NCBI GenBank assembly: GCA_049610385.1 | Contig: JBMYZL010000009.1 | Location: 1 to 64,000, forward strand | Source of the DNA: JBMYZL01 sp049610385 | GTDB taxonomy: Bacteria; Bacteroidota; Bacteroidia; Flavobacteriales_D; Sanyastnellaceae | Direction: 5' to 3' | Length of the DNA stretch: 64,000 nt | Shown here: piece after piece, positions 35,218 to 44,100 of the stretch | Position numbering within the stretch: the first letter of the stretch is position 1 | Layout: every line of letters begins with the position of its first letter | The notes under the pieces: model-generated | The model's database searches: none | What the model was told of the DNA's origin: nothing | Seen by the model: the letters and a program-made list of their open reading frames with translations, nothing else | Position numbers and translations under genes: made by a program

Positions 35218-36108
35218 ATGCAAGAGTACTTGGACCTTTTCATCCATCATTTCTCCCGTTACGCAGACTATCTCTGGCAAGAAATCACGTGGTCTTCCCG
35301 GTATTGGAAACCTTGGTACGAGAACTACTTTTACATGCTCATTTTGCTCTCCCTCGTGGTTTGGGGCATTGAACTTTCATCGCCATGGCGAAAAAACCAG
35401 GCCCCCATTCGAAAAGACTTCTGGTTGGACGCCTTCTACATGTTTTTCAATTTCTTCCTCTTCAGCCTAATTGGATACAATTCCATCAGCATGGTCGGGG
35501 TGGAAGCATTCAACGATTTCCTGGAGTTGTTTGGTGTGACCAACTTGGTGTCGTTTGAGATTTCAACTTGGTCCCACACTGCACAGTTGTTGGTGATGTT
35601 CTTGATGGTGGATTTCATTTCGTGGTGGACACACCGCCTCCTCCATCGTGTTCCCTTTCTTTGGAAATTTCACCAAGTCCACCACAGCGTCAAGGAAATG
35701 GGTTTTGCGGCCCACTTGCGCTACCATTGGATGGAGACGATTGTCTATAAATCCATCCAATACATCCCCATGGCCATGATCGGCTTCGGGCTTGAAGACT
35801 TTTTCATCGTCCACATCGTCGCCCTCGCGATTGGTCACCTCAACCACGCCAACTTGAACTGGGACTATGGCCCTTTGAAATACGTTTTGAACAACCCCAA
35901 AATGCACATCTGGCATCATGCGAAGGACATCGGGTCGAACCCATATGGCGTCAATTTTGGCATCAGTTTGAGCATTTGGGACTACCTCTTTGCCACCGCC
36001 TACATGCCGCATGATGGCCGGGACATCGAATTGGGCTATCCAGGAGATGAGAACATGCCAGCAGGATTCATGGGTCAAGTATTGGCACCATTCAAATCGA
36101 AATCTTGA
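35218..36108 (+). CDS. Fatty acid hydroxylase / sterol desaturase family membrane enzyme
   Basis: This 296-residue integral membrane protein has about four membrane segments and the histidine clusters that bind the di-iron centre: HRLLH, HQVHH, a HLNHAN segment and the late HIWHH. Enzymes of this family hydroxylate or desaturate lipid chains, sterols or carotenoids with molecular oxygen; the substrate here cannot be told from sequence. The ATG at 35218 (MQEYLDLF) directly follows the rhodanese stop and is preferred to an upstream start inside that gene. Transcription converges on gldH. Confidence 0.9.
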   Translation: MQEYLDLFIHHFSRYADYLWQEITWSSRYWKPWYENYFYMLILLSLVVWGIELSSPWRKNQAPIRKDFWLDAFYMFFNFFLFSLIGYNSISMVGVEAFNDFLELFGVTNLVSFEISTWSHTAQLLVMFLMVDFISWWTHRLLHRVPFLWKFHQVHHSVKEMGFAAHLRYHWMETIVYKSIQYIPMAMIGFGLEDFFIVHIVALAIGHLNHANLNWDYGPLKYVLNNPKMHIWHHAKDIGSNPYGVNFGISLSIWDYLFATAYMPHDGRDIELGYPGDENMPAGFMGQVLAPFKSKS

Positions 36109-36245
36109 CGCGAAGCCCGTGGCATGGGTTGGGTAGATGGGTTTGATTTCGTGATGCCCGGAACGCCTGAGTAGCTCTGGATGTGAACCGGCGATCTAAA
36201 CTTCGAGGTGTTCCTGGTTCAAGCTCAGCCGCCTCTGCTTCAATG

Positions 36246-36259
36246 TCGCCCCGGGGCGA
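36246..36259. repeat. Perfect 14-base GC palindrome between convergent genes
   Basis: TCGCCCCGGGGCGA lies in the 166-base gap between the fatty acid hydroxylase gene and gldH, 15 bases after the gldH stop on its strand. There is no loop and no T-run, so it does not look like a normal terminator. The rest of the gap shows no gene, tRNA or hairpin that I can support. Confidence 0.35.
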
Positions 36260-36274
36260 GACTTGATGGCCCAA

Positions 36275-36778
36275 TCATTCAGGAGATTTTTCCAAGCGAA
36301 AACCCACGTCCAAAATTCCTGGCAAAGGATCCTTTCGCATCGCATGGGCAATGGTGACCTCATAATTCCCCACCAACGGAAATGCCGTTTGGGTTTGCAC
36401 ACCAATTCGATGATCTACAATGGGGCCGGACCCCGTGCCCAGCCAAGTGCCCCTGGAATCCGCGAGTTCACAAAGCACCGTGTCTTGCCTGGATCTTCCG
36501 TTCGGAAATGTGTAATCCACAAACAGATACAAATTGCTGAATGGATAGGTCTGATCGTGCCGGAGATCAATGAAAAATTCGTGCTTTTGCAGGGTGTCAG
36601 CAACGGCGAACTGAAAGGACTGGACATTTGTAGAGGACCAACCCAACTCCGCATCGACTTCACGCGTTTCAGCATAGACCGGATCTGGGCCACAACCCGA
36701 AAGACCCACCAGGACAAGCATGGCCATTAACCCCCACAATCCAATTGTACGAACGGCCCCAATATCAAGTGGTGCCAT
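36275..36778 (-). CDS. gldH: Gliding motility lipoprotein GldH
   Basis: GldH is an envelope lipoprotein required for gliding and associated with the T9SS machinery in Bacteroidota. The 167-residue product has a signal peptide with lipobox LSGC (cysteine near residue 29) and the family core: HEFFIDLRHDQTYPFSNLYLF, YTFPNGRSRQDTVLCELAD, WLGTGSGPIVDH, and YEVTIAHAMRKDPLPGILDVGFRLEK towards the end. The ATG at 36778 overlaps the last 14 bases of ricT, suggesting coupling; the longer open frame upstream is only the antisense-free overlap with ricT. It is the last gene of the minus-strand run from 45212. Confidence 0.93.
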   Translation of the reverse strand: MAPLDIGAVRTIGLWGLMAMLVLVGLSGCGPDPVYAETREVDAELGWSSTNVQSFQFAVADTLQKHEFFIDLRHDQTYPFSNLYLFVDYTFPNGRSRQDTVLCELADSRGTWLGTGSGPIVDHRIGVQTQTAFPLVGNYEVTIAHAMRKDPLPGILDVGFRLEKSPE

Positions 36779-38087
36779 TGTTCGTGGACGGACCTTTGTT
36801 CGAGCTACTCGCATCATTGCCTTTCCTCCTTTTGTTGCGGTTGCCTCGGCCCTTTCGTCGAGAATTTCCATTGTTGCCCGCGACATTTGCTGATGCAATT
36901 TCTGATTTTCCATCCGGATTCGCCTTGGACTGTTGGGAATTTTTACCGCGGTTACGGGCCGATTTGGGCCGGCGTTTTTTGCGGCGACGGCGCTCTTCAT
37001 CGAATCGTGTGAGATCGTCTTGACCGACCACGTTGGCATAAATATCCTCCATCTCATTCGGCTCCTCCTCAATCGCGAAGTCCGTCAAATTCGCAGGATA
37101 TTCCCCCCGGTCATTCATGGATTGGAGTTCTTTCATGTCTTCAACAGTCACCGCCACAGGTGAGGCTCCTGGTTGGTCCAAAGGCAAGAGGTACACCAAT
37201 TCCTTGAAAATGTCCATTTTGAAAACCACGGCACGACCTTCCTTCAATCGGATTTTGGTGTTCGGAGAAGGAAATGCCTGGATGGCCTCCACATACTGAT
37301 CCAATTCATAATTGAGGCAACACTTCAATTTCCCGCATTGTCCGGCCAGTTTCTGTGGATTCAACGAAAGTTGCTGGTAACGCGCAGCCGAAGTCGAAAC
37401 CGACCGGAAATCTGTGAGCCAGCTCGAGCAGCACAGTTCTCGACCACACACACCAATGCCTCCCACCCGAGCAGCTTCTTGACGAGCACCGATTTGACGC
37501 ATTTCAATTCGAACCCCAAATGCACTCGCCAATTGGCGCACCAAAATGCGGAAATCCACACGTTCCTCGGCGGTGTAATAAAACGTAGCCTTGCGACCAT
37601 CTCCCTGAAATTCCACATCTGAAAGTTTCATGACCAATCCCACCTCACGGATGATTTGGCGCGCACGGGTTTTCGTATCCGGCTCGCGTTTGGTGGCCTC
37701 ATGCCAAACGTCAATGTCCTCTTGAGTCGCCTTGCGCAGAACCTTTTTGATCTCGTGGTCGTCGCGAATTTTTTTGGCCTTCATTTGGTTCCGAACCAAT
37801 TCGCCTCGCAAGCTGACCACACCCACATCGCATCCGGGATCTGCATCAATCACCACCACATCGCCCACCTGCAAATTCAAGCCTTGGGAACGCCGGAAGA
37901 ACGCTTTGCGATTGGACTTGAAACGCACTTCCACCACGTCGAAAAGAGCGGATCCATCGGGCAAAGCCACTCCCTCCAACCAATCAAATACGGTTAAAGG
38001 CCCACAGTTTCCGGTTCCACAATTGCCATTGCTTTTGCAGCCCCGAGGCTTGCCATCTGCTCCATTTCTACAATTCGCACAACTCAT
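36765..38087 (-). CDS. ricT: PSP1-domain protein, RicT/YaaT-like
   Basis: The 440-residue protein begins with a Cys-rich stretch (MSCANCRNG, then CKSNGNCGTGNCG), followed by the PSP1 core with the characteristic cysteines GVCGRELCCSSWL and GKLKCCLNYE (about residues 200-270). In Bacillus the RicT homologue forms an Fe-S protein complex affecting RNA maturation and development; the role in Bacteroidota is not established. The last 90 residues are a basic Arg/Lys/Asn/Ser-rich tail that looks disordered and could bind RNA. The start is taken at ATG 38087 rather than an upstream in-frame start, and a -7-like box lies seven bases before it. gldH overlaps the end. Confidence 0.9.
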   Translation of the reverse strand: MSCANCRNGADGKPRGCKSNGNCGTGNCGPLTVFDWLEGVALPDGSALFDVVEVRFKSNRKAFFRRSQGLNLQVGDVVVIDADPGCDVGVVSLRGELVRNQMKAKKIRDDHEIKKVLRKATQEDIDVWHEATKREPDTKTRARQIIREVGLVMKLSDVEFQGDGRKATFYYTAEERVDFRILVRQLASAFGVRIEMRQIGARQEAARVGGIGVCGRELCCSSWLTDFRSVSTSAARYQQLSLNPQKLAGQCGKLKCCLNYELDQYVEAIQAFPSPNTKIRLKEGRAVVFKMDIFKELVYLLPLDQPGASPVAVTVEDMKELQSMNDRGEYPANLTDFAIEEEPNEMEDIYANVVGQDDLTRFDEERRRRKKRRPKSARNRGKNSQQSKANPDGKSEIASANVAGNNGNSRRKGRGNRNKRRKGNDASSSNKGPSTNNGTT

Positions 38088-38094
38088 GATTGAG

Positions 38095-38102
38095 CGAAGA
38101 TA
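38095..38102 (-). promoter_or_regulatory. Start-proximal -7 box of ricT
   Basis: The minus strand reads TATCTTCG, matching TAnnTTyG, seven bases before the ricT ATG. A TTG lies 23 bases further upstream (38126-38128). If used, the leader would be only a few bases long. Confidence 0.4.
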
Positions 38103-38147
38103 CGCACGGGCAGTGCGCAAGTCATCAATTCCAACACAGGGAAGTTT

Positions 38148-39275
38148 TCAAGGCGTTTTACGCAACAACAAATTCACCTGAACGCTCAAATCCATGAAAA
38201 CCAATTTGCCATTCACGTTGCCCGAAATGTCACGATGCGCATTTTCGAGCTCTTGAAACAATTGTCTCACATTCCCGTGGTGAATGAACGGTGCGAATTT
38301 CTCGGCAAATGTGCGCTCCTGCGCAGTCAATCTGACCAAATGCATGGCTCCATAATTTCCGACGATGCACTGGCGAACCATGTGCATGGCATAAATCAAA
38401 AACCGCTTCATGGCCTCGCGCCCCGGCTTCGCAAACTGATCGGCAAGGGCCACGAGTGCGCCCGCATTGCTCCCGTAACAAGCCCGCATCCATTGAACAA
38501 ACAACTCATGATCCGGTGTGGCTCCTTCCGCAGAAGCAAGCCGAATCGCCGAAGCCATGTTGCCCTCGACCACCCGCGCCAAATCTTCCGATGCCTCTGC
38601 TTCCAGACCTGTCAATTTCTCAATTTGTTCCGCAGCGGCGGCGTCTTCAAGTCGAGGCACCCGAATCGTCTGCACCCGAGACCGAATGGTCGCCAACAAG
38701 CTGCCATAGTGCTCACTGACAAAAAGCATGATCGTGTTGTCCGTGGGTTCCTCAATCAGCTTCAACATCTTGTTCGCTGTGTCCACACGCATCGTTTCAG
38801 GCAACCACAAAATCAGCACTTTCCAGCCCCCTTTAAATGGTTTGAGCCCCAGTTTCCGATTGATTTCCAATGCTTCATGAACACCAATAAAAAGCTGCTT
38901 TCGATCGGATCCGATGGCATGTGTCCATTCCTCCATCCCAAAGAAGGGCTTGTCTAGCAACAACTCTCGCCATGCCAGCTGAAAAGGTTGCGAAATGGCC
39001 TTTTCCTGTCCATCCGCTTTGAAAAAAGGAAAGCCCCAGTGCAAATCCGGATGTTCCAATCTGGCGTGAGCTTTGCAACTGCCACAAATCCCACACGAAT
39101 CCAATTCAGTGGGCTGCTCGCAGTGCAAGTATTGCGCATAGGCCCTGGCCAAGGCCAAAGCGCCTGAACCCTCTGGGCCATCAAACAACTGGGCATGAGC
39201 CACGCGTCCAGAGCGGGCCCCAATTCGCAGCCGAGATGCAATGTCTGTATAGCCGATGATATCCGAGAAACGCAT
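38148..39275 (-). CDS. holB: DNA polymerase III subunit delta'
   Basis: This 375-residue subunit of the clamp loader helps open the beta clamp and load it on primed DNA. It has the start MRFSDIIGYTDI, a P-loop-like GPEGSGALALARAYA in which the lysine is replaced (delta' does not hydrolyse ATP), the zinc module CGICGSC near residue 62, and the later TANKMLKLIEEP and SRVQTIRV segments of the clamp-loader fold. I use the ATG at 39275; an upstream in-frame GTG would add six residues. It lies between the TonB receptor and ricT on the minus strand. Confidence 0.92.
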   Translation of the reverse strand: MRFSDIIGYTDIASRLRIGARSGRVAHAQLFDGPEGSGALALARAYAQYLHCEQPTELDSCGICGSCKAHARLEHPDLHWGFPFFKADGQEKAISQPFQLAWRELLLDKPFFGMEEWTHAIGSDRKQLFIGVHEALEINRKLGLKPFKGGWKVLILWLPETMRVDTANKMLKLIEEPTDNTIMLFVSEHYGSLLATIRSRVQTIRVPRLEDAAAAEQIEKLTGLEAEASEDLARVVEGNMASAIRLASAEGATPDHELFVQWMRACYGSNAGALVALADQFAKPGREAMKRFLIYAMHMVRQCIVGNYGAMHLVRLTAQERTFAEKFAPFIHHGNVRQLFQELENAHRDISGNVNGKLVFMDLSVQVNLLLRKTP

Positions 39276-39348
39276 TTCCTGCGATTGAACCACGAAGGTA
39301 ATTCGGAATCCAAAGCCTCACATCCAGTCGTCCATGCCCGATTCCCGT

Positions 39349-41826
39349 TCAAAACATGAAATGCCCCGAAGCATGCACACCCCGGCCCGCGGCTGAAATA
39401 CCACTGGCAAAAACCCGATAGTGCATGTCCAAAATGTTGCGCATGCCCAGCCGCAATTCAAAGCCTTGGCTGAACCGCATTCTGCTTTCCAGGTTGAGCG
39501 TCCACCAAGCAGGACTGCCTTGGGGCAAGGCCAAATCTGCATTGTCCGTTGATCCCGAACCAAACTGATCTATGGGTTTGAACCCGCTAAATTGAGCGTG
39601 CAACACCCAAGTCATCCATTTGTGTTCGAAATCCAAGGCCAGTCGTCCAAAAGTCGGCGGAATGTGACCCAATGGGGACCCCGTTTCCCGCTCTTGTCCA
39701 AAGGTCCAGTTCACTGCCCCTTCCATTGAAACTTTGGGGAAAAGCTGTGCTTTCAAAGACAGCCGGGCACCTCGGACCCATGCAGATGAGGCATTGACAT
39801 GGGTTTGCACGCGGGCAGAGTCCCCATCAATCCACATCATGGTGTCACCTTCAAGCATGGCATTGACCGGGACAATGGCATCCTTCCAAAACGTCACAAA
39901 TCCATTGATGCCCAGTTCCAACAAACCCTTTCCTTGCAAGTTCCAAGTAGCCCCTTGTTCCCAACTGTAGAGATATTCTGGCCGCAACGAATCATTTGGC
40001 ACAATCACAAATCCGCGCTTCTCTCGAACCTTTCCGATATCATCGATGTTGGGGTGACGGAAACCGTTGGAGGCAGAAGCGTTCAAACGCCAAGACGGAG
40101 AGACATTCCATTGCCCTGAGACTCCACCAGTCCATGCCCCCTTGCTGGATTGAATGTTTTCAAAGGGGAGCTCAAAAGTGGATTGGGGGAGAAAACGGGC
40201 CGCGAGCGTTGCATTGCTATATCGAACCCCAGCAGTAATCACCCCGCGATGGGAGAACATTTTTCGCGCGGACAGAAAAGTCCCGAACATGTTCATGGAA
40301 CTGCCGCCGGAAGGATAACGGGTGTTCACCTCCATCATCTCGCTTGTGACCAAATGCGTCTCATGCGCTTGGGACTCCACATCGTTCAATTGGAAATCCA
40401 AGCCAAGCGCCACGTGAATCTGATTGGGGAAATTTCTAGATGCTGAGACTGAACCACTCCATACCAGAACGGTTTCCCGTGAGATCTGACGCCATTCCGA
40501 ACCCAATCTCCGCTGAATGCGCTCCTCTCCGATTTTCTGGAAAGCTGTTTGGGCTTGGAATTGAATCCCCCCCAAATGGCGCGCGTACAATCCGTAATTC
40601 AATGCGGCCATCAAGCGCTCCTGAGGACCGTAGCTCCATTCCGCCCATTTGAGTTCATCGCCCGAAAAATCAGAAGAGACATCATAGCGCGGAATTTGCG
40701 AACTCGTGCTGTATTGCAGATTGAGTCCCCAAGTGCCTATACGCGACTGAAACCGCCATTTTTGTAGCAGATCCAATTGATCGTAACCGCTTCCCACTTG
40801 CAATGTGGGTTCTTCATTCCTCATCACCGTATCCACACCTTGAATTTGGGCTACAAACAAGGTGTCCAATCCCCAATTTTCATCGCCATGTGGTCTTCGT
40901 GAACCCATGCGCAAATCCCCAAAACGCGAAAGTGAAACGCTGGTGAGACTGGCCCATCGATTCCCGCCATATTCAACATCCGCATGCAAACGAGTGCTGC
41001 GGTTCGGGGTGCGATACGCTACAGATGCTCGTGATGTCCATTTGTGGGTGTTGAAACGAGGGTCTCGGGTCCGATAATGGATGACCCCCCCCAAGGCGTC
41101 AGATCCGTACACGACACTGTTTGGGCCCATGACCACCTCCGTTTGGGCCAAAACATTGGGGTCAATCGTAATGGCATTTTGCAAGTGGCCACTTCGGTAA
41201 ATGGCATTGTTCAGGCGCACACCATCCACAACCAACAATATTCGATTCGCCTCAAACCCACGGATGATTGGTGACCCGCCCCCCTGCTGACTTTGTTGGA
41301 CCAAAACCGATCCTGTGGACCACAACAATTCCGCCGCGTTTTCCGGCACCTCAACCCGTCGCACCGATTCCACGGATTTTGTAGCCAACGATTGAATAGA
41401 CCGCATGGCCGTCACCTGATCAAAGGAGGCGGATTCAGAAACCACTTCCACCTCGTCCAAGGCCACTGGATCAGTCACCATCCTCAAAACATTGGGAACC
41501 TCACTGGTTATGGGAACCAACAAATCCAAATAACCCAGGCTCTTGACCACAAGTGTGTCTTGAATGCCCGTCAACGGCAACCGGACATTTCCATTTACAT
41601 CCGCGGATACAGCTTGACCATTTTTTCGGTTCAACACTGTTGCAAATGGAACGGGTGAGCCGTCTGAACCGACAATCCGAACTTCATTGGTGTCCGGTGT
41701 TCGAGCGACAGAAGAAGGAGGTTGGGTTTGGCCCAGTGCCATTTTCGCCCCCAACAAATACAGCGTTATCACAGCAAAAGCTGTCATCAAACCAATCCAA
41801 TGGGGCTTCCACTCCTTCTTTTTCAT
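39349..41826 (-). CDS. TonB-dependent receptor of the haem/haemoglobin type
   Basis: The 825-residue product has a long signal region (about 1-33, ending MALGQ), a CarboxypepD-like domain (about 45-120; VRIVGSDGSPVPFATVL), a plug domain and a barrel that ends in a terminal Phe (ASGHFMF). The plug segments SPIIRGFEANRILLVVDGVR and YRSGHLQNAITID and the VYGSDALGGVIHY motif are those of the haemoglobin/transferrin/lactoferrin receptor group, which includes HmuR. Haem or a haem protein is therefore the likely ligand, but no hmuY or haem lyase gene is adjacent. The start is ATG 41826; an upstream TTG is less likely. It is inserted between recO and holB. Confidence 0.9.
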   Translation of the reverse strand: MKKKEWKPHWIGLMTAFAVITLYLLGAKMALGQTQPPSSVARTPDTNEVRIVGSDGSPVPFATVLNRKNGQAVSADVNGNVRLPLTGIQDTLVVKSLGYLDLLVPITSEVPNVLRMVTDPVALDEVEVVSESASFDQVTAMRSIQSLATKSVESVRRVEVPENAAELLWSTGSVLVQQSQQGGGSPIIRGFEANRILLVVDGVRLNNAIYRSGHLQNAITIDPNVLAQTEVVMGPNSVVYGSDALGGVIHYRTRDPRFNTHKWTSRASVAYRTPNRSTRLHADVEYGGNRWASLTSVSLSRFGDLRMGSRRPHGDENWGLDTLFVAQIQGVDTVMRNEEPTLQVGSGYDQLDLLQKWRFQSRIGTWGLNLQYSTSSQIPRYDVSSDFSGDELKWAEWSYGPQERLMAALNYGLYARHLGGIQFQAQTAFQKIGEERIQRRLGSEWRQISRETVLVWSGSVSASRNFPNQIHVALGLDFQLNDVESQAHETHLVTSEMMEVNTRYPSGGSSMNMFGTFLSARKMFSHRGVITAGVRYSNATLAARFLPQSTFELPFENIQSSKGAWTGGVSGQWNVSPSWRLNASASNGFRHPNIDDIGKVREKRGFVIVPNDSLRPEYLYSWEQGATWNLQGKGLLELGINGFVTFWKDAIVPVNAMLEGDTMMWIDGDSARVQTHVNASSAWVRGARLSLKAQLFPKVSMEGAVNWTFGQERETGSPLGHIPPTFGRLALDFEHKWMTWVLHAQFSGFKPIDQFGSGSTDNADLALPQGSPAWWTLNLESRMRFSQGFELRLGMRNILDMHYRVFASGISAAGRGVHASGHFMF

Positions 41827-41873
41827 CTCGCCTTTCTTCCCCACGAAAACCGCAAGAATCGCGCCAAAAAATG

Positions 41874-42605
41874 TCAAGCGAAAACCTCCTCCAAAACCTG
41901 CAAACTTTTGATGGTCTTCAATCCAGACAAATGGTGCTGGATGTATCGCACCATGCCGGGCACCAATCGTCGCCGCATCTCACCCGGCAATTTGGGGTGA
42001 TCCACCCCTGATTTCGCAGATGACAAACACGACCAAAACGCCGATGCCGTGCCCGCATCCCACAAATCCTCACTGTGCAAATGCACCCCTTCCCATTCCC
42101 CAGTCATCAAGTTGAACCCCGGCACATGTTCTGAGGGTGGTGCCTCGGGCGCCAAACCCAGCTGAATCACAAGACCAATCAAAAATCGCAAATGCACATG
42201 TTGCGGTGCGTCAGTTGTGCTCAACGAAGTGGCCGCTGACCACAGCAAATCTGCTACTTCTGAATGGGGATGCTCCTCGGGCAATGTTCGCCAGACCAAC
42301 TCCGCCAAAAAAAATGCCACCGCTGAACGACGGACATCGGTCAACAATGCATCCATTTGAACGGCCCGACGTGCTTCCTTGAAGCGATACAATCCCTCAG
42401 ATCCCTTGCGATGAATCCCGTTGACTTCCAACAAAGCCATCGGGTGAAACATGGCGACTTTCCTCTTCTTCACCTTGCCCACAGGAGTCCAGACAGCAAT
42501 CACCCCCAGTTCCCGGCTCAAGGCTCTGACGATCCATGCGCTGTCTCCATGGGCAACTGAACTCAAAACCACCCAACGATCTGCAGGCAGGTCAACCGAA
42601 GCCAT
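41874..42605 (-). CDS. recO: DNA repair protein RecO
   Basis: RecO helps RecF and RecR load RecA at single-strand gaps. The 243-residue protein has the N-terminal OB-like fold (WVVLSSVAHGDSAWIVRALSRELGVI), the middle helical region (FFLAELVWRTLPEE), and the family C-terminus (LRRRLV-type segment, MVRYIQHHLSGLKTIKSLQVL). The zinc cysteines of some RecO proteins are absent. It starts 14 bases inside the end of the ChlI-like ATPase gene, so the two are probably coupled. The downstream gene is the haem-type TonB receptor. Confidence 0.9.
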   Translation of the reverse strand: MASVDLPADRWVVLSSVAHGDSAWIVRALSRELGVIAVWTPVGKVKKRKVAMFHPMALLEVNGIHRKGSEGLYRFKEARRAVQMDALLTDVRRSAVAFFLAELVWRTLPEEHPHSEVADLLWSAATSLSTTDAPQHVHLRFLIGLVIQLGLAPEAPPSEHVPGFNLMTGEWEGVHLHSEDLWDAGTASAFWSCLSSAKSGVDHPKLPGEMRRRLVPGMVRYIQHHLSGLKTIKSLQVLEEVFA

Positions 42606-44100
42606 CCCCTTCGTCTTGCTCTGAATCGTTGAAAAGACCGCTCATCAAGTCACTGAAACTCACCTCTCCATCGACCACCGATTTCCCGATCAAATTGTGC
42701 TCTGCCAATCCATGCAACACAAACTCCATCATCACAATGAGCTCCTTGCGTTCCAAATCAGGGACATACGTATTCACCAAATCCGCCAAGCCCGGGACTC
42801 CAGCCAATTTTTCCGTGTATTGCTCGTCGGAATCCGACCTGAGCAAGTCCAGCCCCTCAGTGGAGAAATGCGCCACAATCGGGGCATACACATCCTCCAT
42901 TTTCTTGCGTCGAATCAAATCAGGGTCAGGGAAAATCTCTGGAAATTTGAGGCGAATGGCCTTGCCAATCAAGTTCAGGGCCACATGTTCAGGGCCCTCC
43001 CGCTCGCCTTCATAAACGAGTTCTACCTTCCCAGTCACAGCTGGCAGTATGGACAACAAGTCCATGATGCGGGTGAAGGTTGGCCCCGTGTCTGTTCGGA
43101 GTGACCTCAACTCCACGCCGGCCACCAAATGTTCGTATGCCGTGATGGACATGCGGGCAGAAACACCCGAATTCTCGTCAATGTATTCGCTGTCCCTAGC
43201 GGCAAATGACACCCGTTCCAAGAGATCCGCCGTTAATGGCATCACCTCGACCCGTTCCAGTTGTGCCGGCAATACTTGGGCTTCTTGGGCCGTAATGCGT
43301 CCAGCGGTGACCAAGTCGTTGGGATAATGCGTCAAAATCTGAGATTGAATCCGGTCTTTTAATGGGGTGATGATGGCTCCTCGACTGGTGTAATCTTCTG
43401 GATTCGCTGTGAACACGAATTGCAAATCCAAATCCAACCGCATCCGGAATCCACGGATTTGGATGTCTTTTTCTTGCAAAATATTGAACAGCGCTACTTG
43501 AATTCTAGGCTGCAAATCCGGCAATTCATTGATGACGAAAATGCAGCGATGGCTTCGGGGAATCAAACCATATGCAATCACCCGCTCATCGCTGTAATCC
43601 AATTTCAAGTTTGCGGCCTTGATGGGGTCCACATCTCCAATCAAGTCCGCCACGCTCACATCCGGAGTGGCGAGCTTTTCCACATACCGATGTTCTCGAC
43701 AAATCCATTCGATAGGAAAATCATCTCCTTGTGCCTCAATTTGGGCTTTCGTGGTGCTCAACAACGGGGCCATGGGGTCCTCATTGAGCACACTTCCTGG
43801 CACCACAGGCACCCACGCATCGAGCAAATCAGTCAGCCCACGGGCCATCCGTGTTTTCGCCTGACCTCTCAAGCCCAACAAATTCATGGAATGGCCAGCG
43901 AGGATGGCTCTCTCCACCTGCGGAATCACGGTGTCCTCATACCCCAATACGCCCTGAAAAAGTGGCGTATTATCCGCAATCCTTGCCATCAAATTGGCCC
44001 GCAATTCGGCATGAATACTTCGGGGAACGTATTCGCTGGCGCGCAAGTCTCCGAGCCGATTCAATGGCGGTTTTGGGGTCATGGATTCAGGTTCACTCAT
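42592..44100 (-). CDS. ChlI/MoxR-like AAA+ ATPase, partner of the VWA protein
   Basis: The 502-residue cytoplasmic protein has a P-loop GLRGQAKT (residues 76-83), the AAA+ insert-containing region GLIPRSHRCIFVINELPDL (Walker B as INE rather than DE), and FVFTANPEDYTSRG as sensor 1. This layout is that of the magnesium chelatase I-subunit/MoxR clade, which remodels partners together with a VWA-domain protein. Here that partner is encoded immediately upstream, with a four-base stop/start overlap. No chelatase H-subunit or tetrapyrrole gene lies nearby, so metal chelation is not implied. The biological role is unknown. Confidence 0.88.
   Translation of the reverse strand: MSEPESMTPKPPLNRLGDLRASEYVPRSIHAELRANLMARIADNTPLFQGVLGYEDTVIPQVERAILAGHSMNLLGLRGQAKTRMARGLTDLLDAWVPVVPGSVLNEDPMAPLLSTTKAQIEAQGDDFPIEWICREHRYVEKLATPDVSVADLIGDVDPIKAANLKLDYSDERVIAYGLIPRSHRCIFVINELPDLQPRIQVALFNILQEKDIQIRGFRMRLDLDLQFVFTANPEDYTSRGAIITPLKDRIQSQILTHYPNDLVTAGRITAQEAQVLPAQLERVEVMPLTADLLERVSFAARDSEYIDENSGVSARMSITAYEHLVAGVELRSLRTDTGPTFTRIMDLLSILPAVTGKVELVYEGEREGPEHVALNLIGKAIRLKFPEIFPDPDLIRRKKMEDVYAPIVAHFSTEGLDLLRSDSDEQYTEKLAGVPGLADLVNTYVPDLERKELIVMMEFVLHGLAEHNLIGKSVVDGEVSFSDLMSGLFNDSEQDEGDGFG

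Noticed and set aside
36109..36274. Possible tRNA because of a GGTTCAAGCTC stretch.
   Set aside because: No acceptor stem or anticodon arm can be paired around it on either strand.
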